This document shows positions 21,425-33,463 of a stretch of DNA of 64,000 bases, in pieces. The position numbers were made by a program, and so were the translations under genes. The stretch's first letter is position 1; each line of letters starts with the position of its first letter. Below the pieces are notes generated by a model. The model saw nothing but the letters and a program-made list of their open reading frames with translations. It did not search any database and was not told the origin of the DNA. Source of the DNA: CATQHD01 sp965202675 (GTDB taxonomy: Bacteria > Actinomycetota > Acidimicrobiia > Spongiisociales > Spongiisociaceae); assembly GCA_965202675.1 (NCBI GenBank), contig OZ241842.1, positions 372,001-436,000 on the forward strand, written 5' to 3'.

Positions 21425-23243
21425 GCAGCGTATCGTAGAGCGTCTCGGCCACCTTGAGCGGCAACACCCCGGCCAACCGCTCCACATCGGCCGCCCGCAG
21501 CTGCTTGACCGACCCGAACTCCTTGATGAGGGCCTTCTTGCGGACCGGGCCGATCCCGTCGACCTCGTCGAGAATGGAATCGATCATCCGCTTGCCCCGG
21601 ATCTGCCGGTGGTACATGAGCGCGAACCGGTGGGCCTCGTCCCGCACCCGCTGGAGCAGATGGAGGGCGGGCTGGTCCCGCGGGATCACGATCGGTTCGG
21701 GCTGGCCCGGCACGTACACCTCCTCCATCCGCTTGGCCAGCCCCGCCACCGGGATGTCCAGGTCGAGGCGGTCGAGTGCCTCCACCGCCCGCCCGATCTG
21801 GCCCGGCCCCCCGTCGATCAGCACCAGCGAGGGCGGGTAGGCGAACTTGCCCCGCTCGGAGACCGGCTTGCCGAGGTCGGCCAGGTAGGCGGTGAAGCGG
21901 CGGCGGACCACCTCCTCCATCGAGGCGAAGTCGTCCTGGCCCTCCACCCGGCGGATGCGGAAGCGCCGGTAGTGCGACCGGCGGGGCAGGCCGTCCTCGA
22001 GCACCACCATCGACCCGACCGTGTGCCGCCCCTGGATGGTCGAGATGTCGTAGGCCTCGATCCGCAGGGGCGGCTCGGACAGCGCCAGCACCGTCTGGAG
22101 GCTGCGCAGGTCCCTGGCCCGGGCGTTGTGGTCGGAGCGCCGCCGCATGCGGTGGCGCACGAACGCCTCGGCGGCGTTGGTGCGGGCGGTCTCCATGAGC
22201 CGCCGCTTGGCGCCCCGCTGCGGGGTCCTGACCGTCACCCGCGACCCCCGCCGCTGCGACAGCAGGTCCGCCCAGGGTTCGTCCTCCGGGGGCGGGGCCT
22301 CCACCAGCACCAGGGGCGGCGGCGGGGAGCTCTCGCTGTAGAGATCCCGCAGCACGGCGGCCATGATCCGGCCGGGCGCTGCGTCCTCCACCTTGTCGAT
22401 GATCGACCCGAGGCGGCCCACCACCCGCCCGTTCCGCACCTTGAGCACCTGCACCGAGGTCTCCAGGTCGTCGCCGTCGGCGGCGATCAGGTCGAAGTCT
22501 TCCGGCCGCTCGCTCACCACCTCCTGGCGGGCCACCGCCTTGCGCACGTCGCGGATCTGGTCCCGGAGGCGGGCCGCCCGTTCGTATTCCAACCGGTCGG
22601 AGGACTCGAGCATCCGCTCCTGCAGGCGGGTGATGAGGGGCTCCGCGGCGCCGGTCAGCACCTGCTCGAGGCCTGTCACGTATTCGGTGTAGACATGCGG
22701 CTCGACGTACCCCACGCAGGGCGCCGAGCAGCGCTCGATGTCGTATTCGATGCACGGGCGGTCCTTGAGCTGGTGGCGGCGGAACACCGTGTCCGAACAG
22801 GTGCGGATCGGCAGGGACTTGAGCAGCAGATCGAGGGTGTTGCGGATGGCGTAGGCGTGGGCGTAGGGGCCGAAGTACCGGGTGCCCGGCTTCTTGGCGC
22901 CCCGCATGACCCTGGCCCTGGGCCACTCGTCGGTGACGGTGAGGGCCAGGTACGGGTAGCTCTTGTCGTCCCGCAGGCGGATGTTGAAGCGGGGCAGGTG
23001 CTCCTTGATCAACGCGTACTCGAGGAACAGGGCGGCCACCTCGCTGTCCACCACGATCCACTCCACCCGGTCGGAGGCCTCCACCATCGCCCTGGTGCGG
23101 GGCGGCAGATCCTTGTTGAAGTAGGTAACCACCCGCTTGCGCAGCGACTTGGCCTTGCCCACGTAGACAACCTGCCCGTGCACATCCCGGAACAGATATG
23201 CGCCCGGCGCATCGGGTATCTCGGCAGAAGCGGGTCTCTTCAC
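21411..23243 (-). CDS. uvrC: Excinuclease ABC subunit C
   Basis: UvrC makes both incisions in nucleotide excision repair. The 610-residue protein has the GIY-YIG nuclease domain (PGAYLFRDVHGQVVYVGKAK), a UvrB-interacting helix pair (RLEYERAARLRDQI), the RNase H-like second nuclease domain (IEAYDISTIQGRHTVGSMVV; LVLIDGGPGQ), and tandem helix-hairpin-helix motifs at the end. Start is GTG at 23243. It is first in uvrC-rapZ-pgk. The AT-rich gene pair ends 8 bp upstream of its start. Confidence 0.96.
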   Translation of the reverse strand: MKRPASAEIPDAPGAYLFRDVHGQVVYVGKAKSLRKRVVTYFNKDLPPRTRAMVEASDRVEWIVVDSEVAALFLEYALIKEHLPRFNIRLRDDKSYPYLALTVTDEWPRARVMRGAKKPGTRYFGPYAHAYAIRNTLDLLLKSLPIRTCSDTVFRRHQLKDRPCIEYDIERCSAPCVGYVEPHVYTEYVTGLEQVLTGAAEPLITRLQERMLESSDRLEYERAARLRDQIRDVRKAVARQEVVSERPEDFDLIAADGDDLETSVQVLKVRNGRVVGRLGSIIDKVEDAAPGRIMAAVLRDLYSESSPPPPLVLVEAPPPEDEPWADLLSQRRGSRVTVRTPQRGAKRRLMETARTNAAEAFVRHRMRRRSDHNARARDLRSLQTVLALSEPPLRIEAYDISTIQGRHTVGSMVVLEDGLPRRSHYRRFRIRRVEGQDDFASMEEVVRRRFTAYLADLGKPVSERGKFAYPPSLVLIDGGPGQIGRAVEALDRLDLDIPVAGLAKRMEEVYVPGQPEPIVIPRDQPALHLLQRVRDEAHRFALMYHRQIRGKRMIDSILDEVDGIGPVRKKALIKEFGSVKQLRAADVERLAGVLPLKVAETLYDTLHGRA

Positions 23244-23250
23244 GGTAACT

Positions 23251-24324
23251 TCAAAAAAGAGTAGGTTGTAGTACTACATCACCTTCAAGATTGTTGATAG
23301 GATTGTTGATTTCAATTTTTTCGATTGCTTTTAAGATATTCTCACGAGTTTCTTCCGATGGAATATCAATGGTAATTCTTCTGTTACTGCTATCAATTAA
23401 GGTAACAGATTCAATACATCCACTTATAATATTTATCACCTTTTGTGACAGGCTTGCTTTGTCTTTGCTATTCCAATATTTAAAGAACCCATAGGTAGCA
23501 TCATGCAAAATCGAATCGGCTTCCAGAGGAAGATTAACAGGTGGCGAAGCCTGTCTTACTTCTCCTAATACATAGGTCAACACCCTTCCAGTTAGTACAG
23601 CCAATCCATCAGAATTAAGCATAGACTGCCTACCCTTTTGTCCTGGCAACCAGGGAACCAAATATAGAGGAAGTATGTCGGTTGGTGGTATGTTTGGATG
23701 AGTAACTACCACAACACGCTCAGATAAAATTTTCCGCAGAGGCCGAGGAAGAGTAGAGGGGTTTGGGCAATCCCAGATCCAACTGTCTTCATTGTTATAT
23801 TCTAGTCCTATAACACTTGCCGGTGAGCAAGGAAGGTCAGATACCTCTAATTTTTCTTTCAATTTGTCTAAAGTATTTACCAATAATTGGGCATCTTGAT
23901 TGTCTGTCATAATAATCAGATGTCCTGGTAGCTTATCTCTAGCAGCTACAGATGATGACAAATCTGCCGTTGCTACTAATATTTTTAAAACTTGTGATGC
24001 CTTTGATGACTCGGGGCTAAAACCCCTAGACTTTAGTTCAATTATCAAGTGGGCATTGTCCTTTTCGTGTTTAAGCCATATGTCGGGAGATGGCGAACCT
24101 AGTTTGTCAGTCAGATCTTTAAGAGATTCTACAATATGGTTATCTTTGGGCAACAAAACTCTTCTATCAATCGCAAATAAATAATAGCCAGCTTCCTTGA
24201 GTAGAGGCCGTATATGATAACTTCCTCGGGAAGGCAGTCTCTTCAAAGACCACAAAACCATATTCAATTGAAAAACGGGGTCTTGTGCCAATGCACTGAC
24301 TGGAATAGAAGCTTCTATCGTCAT
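23251..24324 (-). CDS. Unrecognised AT-rich gene with PD-(D/E)XK-like motif (357 aa)
   Basis: The ATG at 24324 lies 1 bp after the stop of the upstream gene. SPSPDIWLKHEKDNAHLIIE followed by LKSR places Asp81, Glu96 and Lys98 in the pattern of a PD-(D/E)XK nuclease core; the family match is my inference from this motif only. The rest (VATADLSSSVAARDKLPGHL; VVVTHPNIPPTDILPLYLVP) is not recognised. Base composition is much lower in GC than uvrC next door, indicating transfer. With the following gene it forms a two-gene module, possibly defensive. Confidence 0.75.
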   Translation of the reverse strand: MTIEASIPVSALAQDPVFQLNMVLWSLKRLPSRGSYHIRPLLKEAGYYLFAIDRRVLLPKDNHIVESLKDLTDKLGSPSPDIWLKHEKDNAHLIIELKSRGFSPESSKASQVLKILVATADLSSSVAARDKLPGHLIIMTDNQDAQLLVNTLDKLKEKLEVSDLPCSPASVIGLEYNNEDSWIWDCPNPSTLPRPLRKILSERVVVVTHPNIPPTDILPLYLVPWLPGQKGRQSMLNSDGLAVLTGRVLTYVLGEVRQASPPVNLPLEADSILHDATYGFFKYWNSKDKASLSQKVINIISGCIESVTLIDSSNRRITIDIPSEETRENILKAIEKIEINNPINNLEGDVVLQPTLF

Positions 24325-24325
24325 A

Positions 24326-25546
24326 TTATTCCCCCTTTTGCGCAGTTTTAACCGCATCCTGATATAGTTCATCTCCCAACCACACATCAATTTTGGGTGA
24401 AACATATCGTTGTACATATGTGACAAGTCTATGTATGGTATTACCGCACGTACCACGAGGTAAGAGTAACAAGATGTGCTTCGTAGTGGCTTCCAAAATA
24501 AACGGTTGCCATAAATGTCTGTCAATTGCTGATAAGTGAATTCTTTTGGGCCCTCGCTGATGAATATACCCACCTATTCTTGATATACTGTTTCTTCGTT
24601 GAAATCCGTATGTGATGAACTTATGGAAGGTTTCTTCTGAAAGTTCTTGTGCAAACTGGATAAATATCGGTTCTCCATCTAACCTGAATCCACCACCATC
24701 AACATCTTCAGTCCCCAACCATAGCTGATCTTCTGCCGTTTCTGTGAGTTTCTGATAAAGATTAACTATATTAATAATTCTAGCTCTGTGCTCTACAAAT
24801 GAGTCGCTTAGATTGGTAGCCTGCCCATCAAAGTTGAACCGATGTCCTCCTTGGGTATCTGCAGGTATTTGCAATTGTACCAATGAATGAAATGGATCGT
24901 ATAGCTCGCTAAACTGTTTGAATTTTTTATCTAAAACTCCAAGACGCTCTGTGATATATACTCTTGCCTTTTTGCGGTCTGTAACAGGTGCATTGTCTTC
25001 ATCCTCCATTTCTTCAGAGTAGTTATCATTGTCGTAATCAATTGGGTCGGTAGGCATTTCGTACTTGGATTCATGATCAAAACCAAGACCAACATAACGA
25101 TTAGAATCTACAGTGAGACGGATATGTTCCCAGATATTATATAGTATATGTGAGGATAGCCACATTCGATCTAACCAAGGTGCTTGATCAACATTCTTTT
25201 TAACCCATGCCTTACTAGCATACGATTCCAAAAAGGTATAAAAAACAGGGTGGCGTTCATTAAAGACTTCAACTAATCCAACGATGTTACCATCATGTGA
25301 ACTATCTTTTACTTTGAACAACGATTCATCTATGTTGACTAGCTGGATATCAGCGGGGAAAGAATGCTGTAATAAACGATTCTGCCGTTCAGAACGGGCT
25401 GTCTCCAACATGAAGGTCTTCAAGCGAGCATGCCTGTTTCTGGTCCCGCTTGGGTAGTTGACCGGTGAGTAGCCTTCCAGATATTCGACGTAATGCTCAC
25501 GGCTTGCCAACTCCGGTAGGTAATAGATGTGGTTTTGCATGTCCAT
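24326..25546 (-). CDS. Unrecognised AT-rich gene, partner of the nuclease-like gene (406 aa)
   Basis: From ATG 25546 the product begins MDMQNHIYYLPELASREHYV; an upstream start at 25621 would add 25 residues that run into GC-rich pseudogene DNA, so the shorter start is preferred. The protein is rich in aromatic residues, has an acidic stretch near the middle (DYDNDNYSEEMEDEDNAP) and no membrane span. No known domain is recognised. It is co-transcribed with the PD-(D/E)XK-like gene (1-bp gap), and both differ strongly in composition from the host genome. Confidence 0.7.
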   Translation of the reverse strand: MDMQNHIYYLPELASREHYVEYLEGYSPVNYPSGTRNRHARLKTFMLETARSERQNRLLQHSFPADIQLVNIDESLFKVKDSSHDGNIVGLVEVFNERHPVFYTFLESYASKAWVKKNVDQAPWLDRMWLSSHILYNIWEHIRLTVDSNRYVGLGFDHESKYEMPTDPIDYDNDNYSEEMEDEDNAPVTDRKKARVYITERLGVLDKKFKQFSELYDPFHSLVQLQIPADTQGGHRFNFDGQATNLSDSFVEHRARIINIVNLYQKLTETAEDQLWLGTEDVDGGGFRLDGEPIFIQFAQELSEETFHKFITYGFQRRNSISRIGGYIHQRGPKRIHLSAIDRHLWQPFILEATTKHILLLLPRGTCGNTIHRLVTYVQRYVSPKIDVWLGDELYQDAVKTAQKGE

Positions 25547-25639
25547 AGACTCTAGCCCTATCTTTAGGGTAGTTGGCGGCAAGTGCCGGGCCCTTTGCCG
25601 ATTAGAGTAATGACGCGCCATCGGCGAACCCGCGGGAGT

Positions 25640-25880
25640 TGGTCAGGGTAGGTTACCCTACCGCCGTTCCCCCGGTCGTTACGGACGACTATGTACTCCA
25701 GCACCGCCGAGGTCAACATCACCCCACGCCAGTTGAGGCGCAGGGTACCACCGGGGGTGCAGTTGGCTGGCATTTGCGTTGGTCGCGGATCAGCTCCCTC
25801 CCCTCCGCCTCCCGGCCGAACGCGGACCGCCACCTCGCCACCGCCTGCGGCACCCGGACCTCTGCCCGCTATAAGGGCGG
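25640..25880 (-). pseudogene. Decayed YgjP-type metallopeptidase
   Basis: Minus-strand fragments GGTLRLNWRGVMLTSAVLEY then IVV match DGTLRFNWRVVMLPPALLEY in the intact gene at 27590-28336. Upstream, in another frame, the DNA still resembles the VPQAVAKWRPAFGGE region. The HExxH site that should follow is lost and frames are broken. It is a remnant of a duplicate, left between the AT-rich pair and the next hypothetical gene. Confidence 0.7.
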
Positions 25881-25892
25881 GGACGGTTGGGC

Positions 25893-26600
25893 TCATTCCC
25901 AGCAGACGAAGCGGTCGGCGTTTGCCACCGCCCACTGCACTTTCACACGCAGGCAAGGCATATCCGGATCTTCGAATGGTTCCAGTTCCTCGTCCGGCGG
26001 TGCCGCCTCCGCAACTGCGACTGTCAACCCCTGTCGGAAATCCCCGTACAGAACTCCCAACGCTTCGCCGTTCAGCCAATGTATCACTACTGGTTCGCCG
26101 CCCAGGGTATGAATCTCGCCATCGAGCGAATGCCTGGGACGATCTATTCTGATCAGATCGCGGTAATGATACTTACACTTTCCCCATGCCATAGAGGTCA
26201 TCACCCATACACCATTCCTACCGCCGACCCCGGCAGCCTTGTAAAGCTTCGGGTATGGAAACTGGAAGACGGTCGGGTCGGACAGGCCGCCCTTCCGCGG
26301 GTGCAACACCCTGCGGGAGCCCACCAGCTCCTCGAACATGTCTGTAACGAGGCGGTCTTCGAGATGCATGCCGAACCGCCGGCCGCCGCGTCTGGCCAGG
26401 TGCGGCGGCGTATCGCCGTGGTCGGGCAACCGGGCTGTTGCGATGAACTCCCCGCGGGCACCTCCGGGCGGGGCGGTCAGTTCCCTGTCTGCGTCGTTGG
26501 TGAACCAGCGGGTTTCGACCAGGGTAAGTACCCCTGCGGCGGAGATCGACTCCTTGAAAAGGCGTAGGTCGCTCCGGTCGGTCTTGGTGGCAAAGGTCAA
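25893..26600 (-). CDS. Hypothetical protein (235 aa)
   Basis: The frame runs from ATG 26600 to 25893. It begins MTFATKTDRSDLRLFKESIS and ends with an acidic segment and VQWAVANADRFVCWE. There is no signal peptide or membrane helix. I do not recognise a family. Codon use looks ordinary for the host in much of the gene, and no competing frame is convincing, so a real gene is likely. It lies among pseudogene and repeat DNA near the type I restriction operon. Confidence 0.6.
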   Translation of the reverse strand: MTFATKTDRSDLRLFKESISAAGVLTLVETRWFTNDADRELTAPPGGARGEFIATARLPDHGDTPPHLARRGGRRFGMHLEDRLVTDMFEELVGSRRVLHPRKGGLSDPTVFQFPYPKLYKAAGVGGRNGVWVMTSMAWGKCKYHYRDLIRIDRPRHSLDGEIHTLGGEPVVIHWLNGEALGVLYGDFRQGLTVAVAEAAPPDEELEPFEDPDMPCLRVKVQWAVANADRFVCWE

Positions 26601-26760
26601 ATCGGTCTGCCTTCCGTCGCTTTACAGGAACGTACGTTCAGGTAACTTATCCCGCGCCGTTCGTCCTTGCAACCGAAATCCGGGGATTTATTTCGCGTTC
26701 TCACCATAGGCGCCTCCCCGCCCCGCCCCCGGTGCTATCGGAAGGTGGGACCTCTACGGT

Positions 26761-27003
26761 TCAGGACAGCGCCTGGCTAGGAGGCCGATGCGGTTGGTGC
26801 CTTCGGAGCGGAGGGGTTGCCGTTGATCCCAGGCAGTACTTGACGATACCCATGTCCACCTGCAAGTCCCGCAACCGTTCGTCCACGATCCGTATCTCGG
26901 ATCTCACCTCTCGGATCTCTCTGCGGAGATGGGTCATTATCCCCAGCAGGCTGAGCACCACCCCCACCGCGCTGCCCAAAGTCGTCAAGACGCTGGCATC
27001 CAC
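26761..27003 (-). CDS. Small membrane-anchored coiled-coil protein, copy 1 (C-terminus frameshifted)
   Basis: The 80-residue product has a hydrophobic N-terminus (VLTTLGSAVGVVLSLLGIM) and a charged helix (REIREVRSEIRIVDERLRDL) predicted to form a coiled coil. It is a duplicate of 27159-27431. After VKYCLG the frame shifts relative to its partner, whose sequence continues INGNPSAPKAP; here that sequence lies in another frame. Start GTG 27003. Function unknown. Confidence 0.55.
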   Translation of the reverse strand: MDASVLTTLGSAVGVVLSLLGIMTHLRREIREVRSEIRIVDERLRDLQVDMGIVKYCLGSTATPPLRRHQPHRPPSQALS

Positions 27004-27158
27004 GAATCTCTCCTCTCGCCGAGATCATACCGCATACCGGCTCGTAGCGCCGGATACGCTCTCTCCTTCATACCGCAAAGGCGGCGGCGGGCCTGGTGCT
27101 GTCGGAAGGCGGGACCATCTACAGGCGGGACCATCTACGGCTCAGGGTAAGCGCCTGG

Positions 27159-27431
27159 CTAGGACGCTGATGCGGTAGGCGCCTTCGGAGCGGAGGGGTT
27201 GCCGTTGATCCCTAGGCAGTACTTGACGATACCCATGTCCACCTGCAAGTTCCGCACCCGATCGTCCACGATCCGTATCTCGGACCTCATCTCCCGCATC
27301 TCGGACCTCACCTCTCGGATATCCCCGCGGATATCCCCGCGGATCTCCCGGCGGAAACGGGCCATTACCCCCAGCAGGCCGAGCATCATCCCCACCGCAC
27401 TGCCCAGAGTCGTCAGGACGCCAACATCCAT
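27159..27431 (-). CDS. Small membrane-anchored coiled-coil protein, copy 2 (90 aa)
   Basis: It starts MDVGVLTTLGSAVGMMLGLL, a single membrane helix, followed by a heptad-rich charged segment with internal repeats (RGDIRGDIREVRSEMREMRS) and the end INGNPSAPKAPTASAS. The GAGGAG ribosome site precedes ATG 27431. It lies downstream of a promoter block of the element A-G type, about 70 bp away. Similar to short uncharacterised coiled-coil membrane proteins; function unknown. Confidence 0.65.
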   Translation of the reverse strand: MDVGVLTTLGSAVGMMLGLLGVMARFRREIRGDIRGDIREVRSEMREMRSEIRIVDDRVRNLQVDMGIVKYCLGINGNPSAPKAPTASAS

Positions 27432-27500
27432 TATGAATTTCTCCTCTCGACGAGATCATACCACGTACCGGCTCGTAGCACCGGATACGCTCTCACCTAC

Positions 27501-27529
27501 TTCATACCGCAAAATGCGGACGCGTTCAA
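27501..27529 (-). promoter_or_regulatory. Element-type promoter block upstream of a protein gene
   Basis: On the minus strand TTGAAC, 17 bp, TATGAA, preceded by CAAGGGTA and an A7 run (27548-27554), exactly as in elements A-G. Here it lacks the G-rich and stem-loop parts and leads instead to the small protein at 27431. Confidence 0.65.
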
Positions 27530-27589
27530 TACCCTTGTTGCGGAGTGGGAAAAAAATCAGGGCCGGCGAAATGCGGAAGTCGGTTTCTT

Positions 27590-28332
27590 CTAGAAGGGCA
27601 GGTGGGGGCCGGTTTCTCTGAGGCGGCGGCGGCGGGCCTGGGCGTCGGGGAGGGCTTGGTCTACCAGGTTCCAGAAGTCGGGGGAATGGTTCTTGACGGT
27701 CAGGTGGGCCAGCTCGTGCACCACTATGTACTCCAGCAGGGCGGGGGGCAGCATCACCACCCGCCAGTTGAAGCGCAGGGTGCCGTCGGGGGCGCAGCTG
27801 GCCCAGCGTTTGCGCTGGTCGCGGATCAGCACCCTCCCCTCCGACTCCCCGCCGAACGCGGGCCGCCACTTCGCCACCGCCTGCGGCACCCGGACCTCCG
27901 CCCGGCCCCGGTACCAGGTGACCACGGCCTTGCGCATCCGCTCGGCGCGCTCCTCGCCCTCCAGCCCGGCGGGCGCCGTGATGCGGAACCGCCAATGGTC
28001 GAACCGCACCTGCGGCAGCCGCTCCCCCTCCCCCTCCCCCTCCCCCGCCTCCTCGATGATCATCCGCACGTTGCGGCCCAGGTACGGGAGGGTCTCCCCG
28101 CTCACGAACCGCTTCGGCTCCGCGGCCAGCATCTCCTCCGTCGCGTTGCGGATGATCCACTCGGCCCGCCGCCGGACGAATGCCCGCAGGTAGTCGTCGG
28201 TCGCGTCCGCCGGGGCGCTCACCTTCACCCCGCCCCCGTCCACCGCCACCTGGATGCTCTTGCGCCGGCGCGGGCTGCGGCGTATCTCGTATTCGATGAC
28301 CGAGCTCCCGTACCGGATCCGATCCCGCGTAT

Positions 28333-28336
<4 letters not shown>
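27590..28336 (-). CDS. YgjP-type M48-like metallopeptidase linked to hsdR
   Basis: A 248-residue paralog of the gene at 11448. It has RDQRKRWASCAPDGTLRFNW and VVHELAHLTVKNHSPDFW with the HExxH zinc site. The ATG at 28336 overlaps the hsdR stop (ATGA), so it is the last gene of the type I restriction operon. YgjP-type genes are known to travel with type I R-M systems, but their role there is unproven; processing or turnover of HsdR is one possibility. Confidence 0.9.
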
Positions 28337-31416
<3,080 letters not shown>

Positions 31417-31439
31417 TTCACAACCATCCTCTAAATAGT

Positions 31440-32378
31440 CTAAGTGTAAATAGCAATAGGTATTATTTGAATGGCTGGTCCACCAATCTCAGTAATAATC
31501 TCTTCTTCTGTATCACTAATACTAGAAAAAACTTCTTGAATATGATCGTTTATATCTGGGGCTATACTACTAAATTTTCCTATAGAAGTATTCCGTAATA
31601 GATCAATTTTGTCATCACTATCAGCAGGTATAACTCGAAAAACCTTCCCAAATAGATAGAACTTGCCCTCAATGATTTCATCCAAAGAACGCAAGAAACA
31701 AGAAGTTTTTGAGTTGAAAATGATGCTAATCTCCCCTAGCTTACAATGCCAGTCATAATCATCAGTTATAAAAGCAGAATTTAAGATATCAGTTATTAAA
31801 TTGGTATCGTATTCCATTGGTTGTACTTGGGCTTTTTTGGTTGCTTGTTGATTATCTACATTTACGGATAGTATTGAACTAACTGATTTAAATAAATCCA
31901 TGCCAGATTTTAGTTGATCAAATCTATCTATAATAGTGCTGCGCCTTAATACTATTCCGCATTCGATAAAGTCCCCTGGCTCTATTTCCTCTATATTATC
32001 TGATATATTCTTAACAACGCCAGCCTCTATTAAATCCTTGCGAAGTTTGACAAATATAGCAGTGAGAGGTATTTCCTTTGTTGTACTTTCACTTTTCGAC
32101 TCACCGTGCTTTGATATTTGATCCCTTGCGCCAGATAAACCTGCACTGCCGATCTGAACACCTAAATCAGTGGATCTGCCTGTTAGGGATTCATTGCTAG
32201 TCATAGTATGTGAAGTGGATAGACGAGAGATCCCTCCTTCTATTGAGGCAGCTAGAGTAACTAAAGGTCCTTCCTCCAAATAAATCACTAGAGGATAATC
32301 TGAAGCCACTGGAATCTGAGCAGTTTTTACTCCATGGTTATCTCGCTTTTTGAACTTGGTAAACCATTTCATTATCAT
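31440..32378 (-). CDS. Accessory protein inside the hsd operon, DUF6414-like (312 aa)
   Basis: The protein starts MIMKWFTKFKKRDNHG and contains PLVIYLEEGPLVTLAASIEG, which resembles the opening of DUF6414-type proteins; I hold this assignment loosely. It is soluble, Ser-rich and AT-rich. The ATG overlaps the hsdS stop (ATGA), so it is a built-in member of the operon between specificity and restriction subunits. That position suggests a role in controlling restriction or a separate defence function. Confidence 0.7.
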   Translation of the reverse strand: MIMKWFTKFKKRDNHGVKTAQIPVASDYPLVIYLEEGPLVTLAASIEGGISRLSTSHTMTSNESLTGRSTDLGVQIGSAGLSGARDQISKHGESKSESTTKEIPLTAIFVKLRKDLIEAGVVKNISDNIEEIEPGDFIECGIVLRRSTIIDRFDQLKSGMDLFKSVSSILSVNVDNQQATKKAQVQPMEYDTNLITDILNSAFITDDYDWHCKLGEISIIFNSKTSCFLRSLDEIIEGKFYLFGKVFRVIPADSDDKIDLLRNTSIGKFSSIAPDINDHIQEVFSSISDTEEEIITEIGGPAIQIIPIAIYT

Positions 32379-33463
32379 TCCTCCAATGCCGTATTTTGGG
32401 CGGCGTCATAGAGACGCCCATTCAATAACTCATGAGCAATACTTGTTTTTAGGTTCAATATTTTCTTATAATAATAGCCTTCATATTCTAGATTCCGACT
32501 AGAACTATCTAGTAAAAGTACAATTCTATTTTGGATATCTAGATCAGGACAGCGTACTTTAAGGGAGTATACATCATAGCGATTCAAGCCAGGTACACCA
32601 GTAGCACGGTTAAGATTGGCCAAATTCTTCCTAAATAATAGATAGTACAACCATCTTAGAGAGATGGTTTTTGAGTCACATTTTACATAATAAGTAGTAT
32701 CAATAGGAAATGATTTTGATTTTACCCATGTTACCGTACCGATGCTTCCCTTGCGGCCTATAACCAAACCAGGATTATCAACATATCCTGTATCACAATA
32801 GTCAATTATTCCTCCTGAACCTATAACAGGATAATCACCCTGTGTACGATTATATTTGGGCAATGATTGACCATACTCTAAAGTCATAATATCACCTAAA
32901 CATACTACTGCTGCTTTGGTTTGATGACCTGATTTACTAAAGATTTCGTTTAATAAAGTGTTATGTAATTGTTTCTTTTGTTTTATGACACCAATTATTT
33001 GATCCAGAACTCTCTCGTAATTATCTAATATATTTGCGATAAGTAATTGGCCCTTTAATGGAGGCAGAAAGATATCTAGGCCCGTCAAATCTTTCGGATA
33101 TATATGAGGTTGTGCAGAACCATTTCTGCGACTGTATATCAATTCCTGCTTCCACTGCAAATAGTGGTAAAGATATCGTGTAGTAGTGATATTTGAGCTA
33201 GATCTAATAGTTGTACAATCTGTAGCAAAGATGGGATCATTATGAAAGCTAACATAGCCAGCATATGCCCCCGATGCACTAACAGTTATAGTTTCGGATT
33301 CTCTATTTGAGTATTTGTGATAGTAGGCAGGTTGCTTACCTCCAGCTATCACAGGGACGTTGCCGGGTAATAGTGATTTGCTCGTAAAGCTCGTCCCCTT
33401 TCTTACCTCGGCCACATCTCCAAGGCGTACAATTTTCCAGTCGGGTGGGATTTTATTTGGCAT
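32375..33463 (-). CDS. hsdS: Type I restriction enzyme, specificity subunit HsdS
   Basis: HsdS recognises the bipartite DNA target through two target-recognition domains. The 362-residue protein shows the repeat layout: TRD1 (DWKIVRLGDVAEVRKGTSF...), central helix (DNYERVLDQIIGVIKQKKQL), TRD2 (VCLGDIMTLEYGQSLPKYN...) and a second helix (LNLKTSIAHELLNGRLY). The gene is AT-rich, as is usual for exchanged specificity genes. ATG 33463 is used; it overlaps hsdM by 11 bp. Confidence 0.93.
   Translation of the reverse strand: MPNKIPPDWKIVRLGDVAEVRKGTSFTSKSLLPGNVPVIAGGKQPAYYHKYSNRESETITVSASGAYAGYVSFHNDPIFATDCTTIRSSSNITTTRYLYHYLQWKQELIYSRRNGSAQPHIYPKDLTGLDIFLPPLKGQLLIANILDNYERVLDQIIGVIKQKKQLHNTLLNEIFSKSGHQTKAAVVCLGDIMTLEYGQSLPKYNRTQGDYPVIGSGGIIDYCDTGYVDNPGLVIGRKGSIGTVTWVKSKSFPIDTTYYVKCDSKTISLRWLYYLLFRKNLANLNRATGVPGLNRYDVYSLKVRCPDLDIQNRIVLLLDSSSRNLEYEGYYYKKILNLKTSIAHELLNGRLYDAAQNTALEE

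Larger units (their letters stand above)
26735..27510 (-). repeat. Tandem duplication carrying two small membrane-protein genes
   Basis: Two units of about 380-420 bp are arranged head to tail, each holding one small gene, its ribosome-binding site, and a CCGGC/GCCGG hairpin in the leader. The right-hand unit keeps a full promoter block (27501-27529). The left-hand unit retains only the TATGAA part. Confidence 0.8.
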
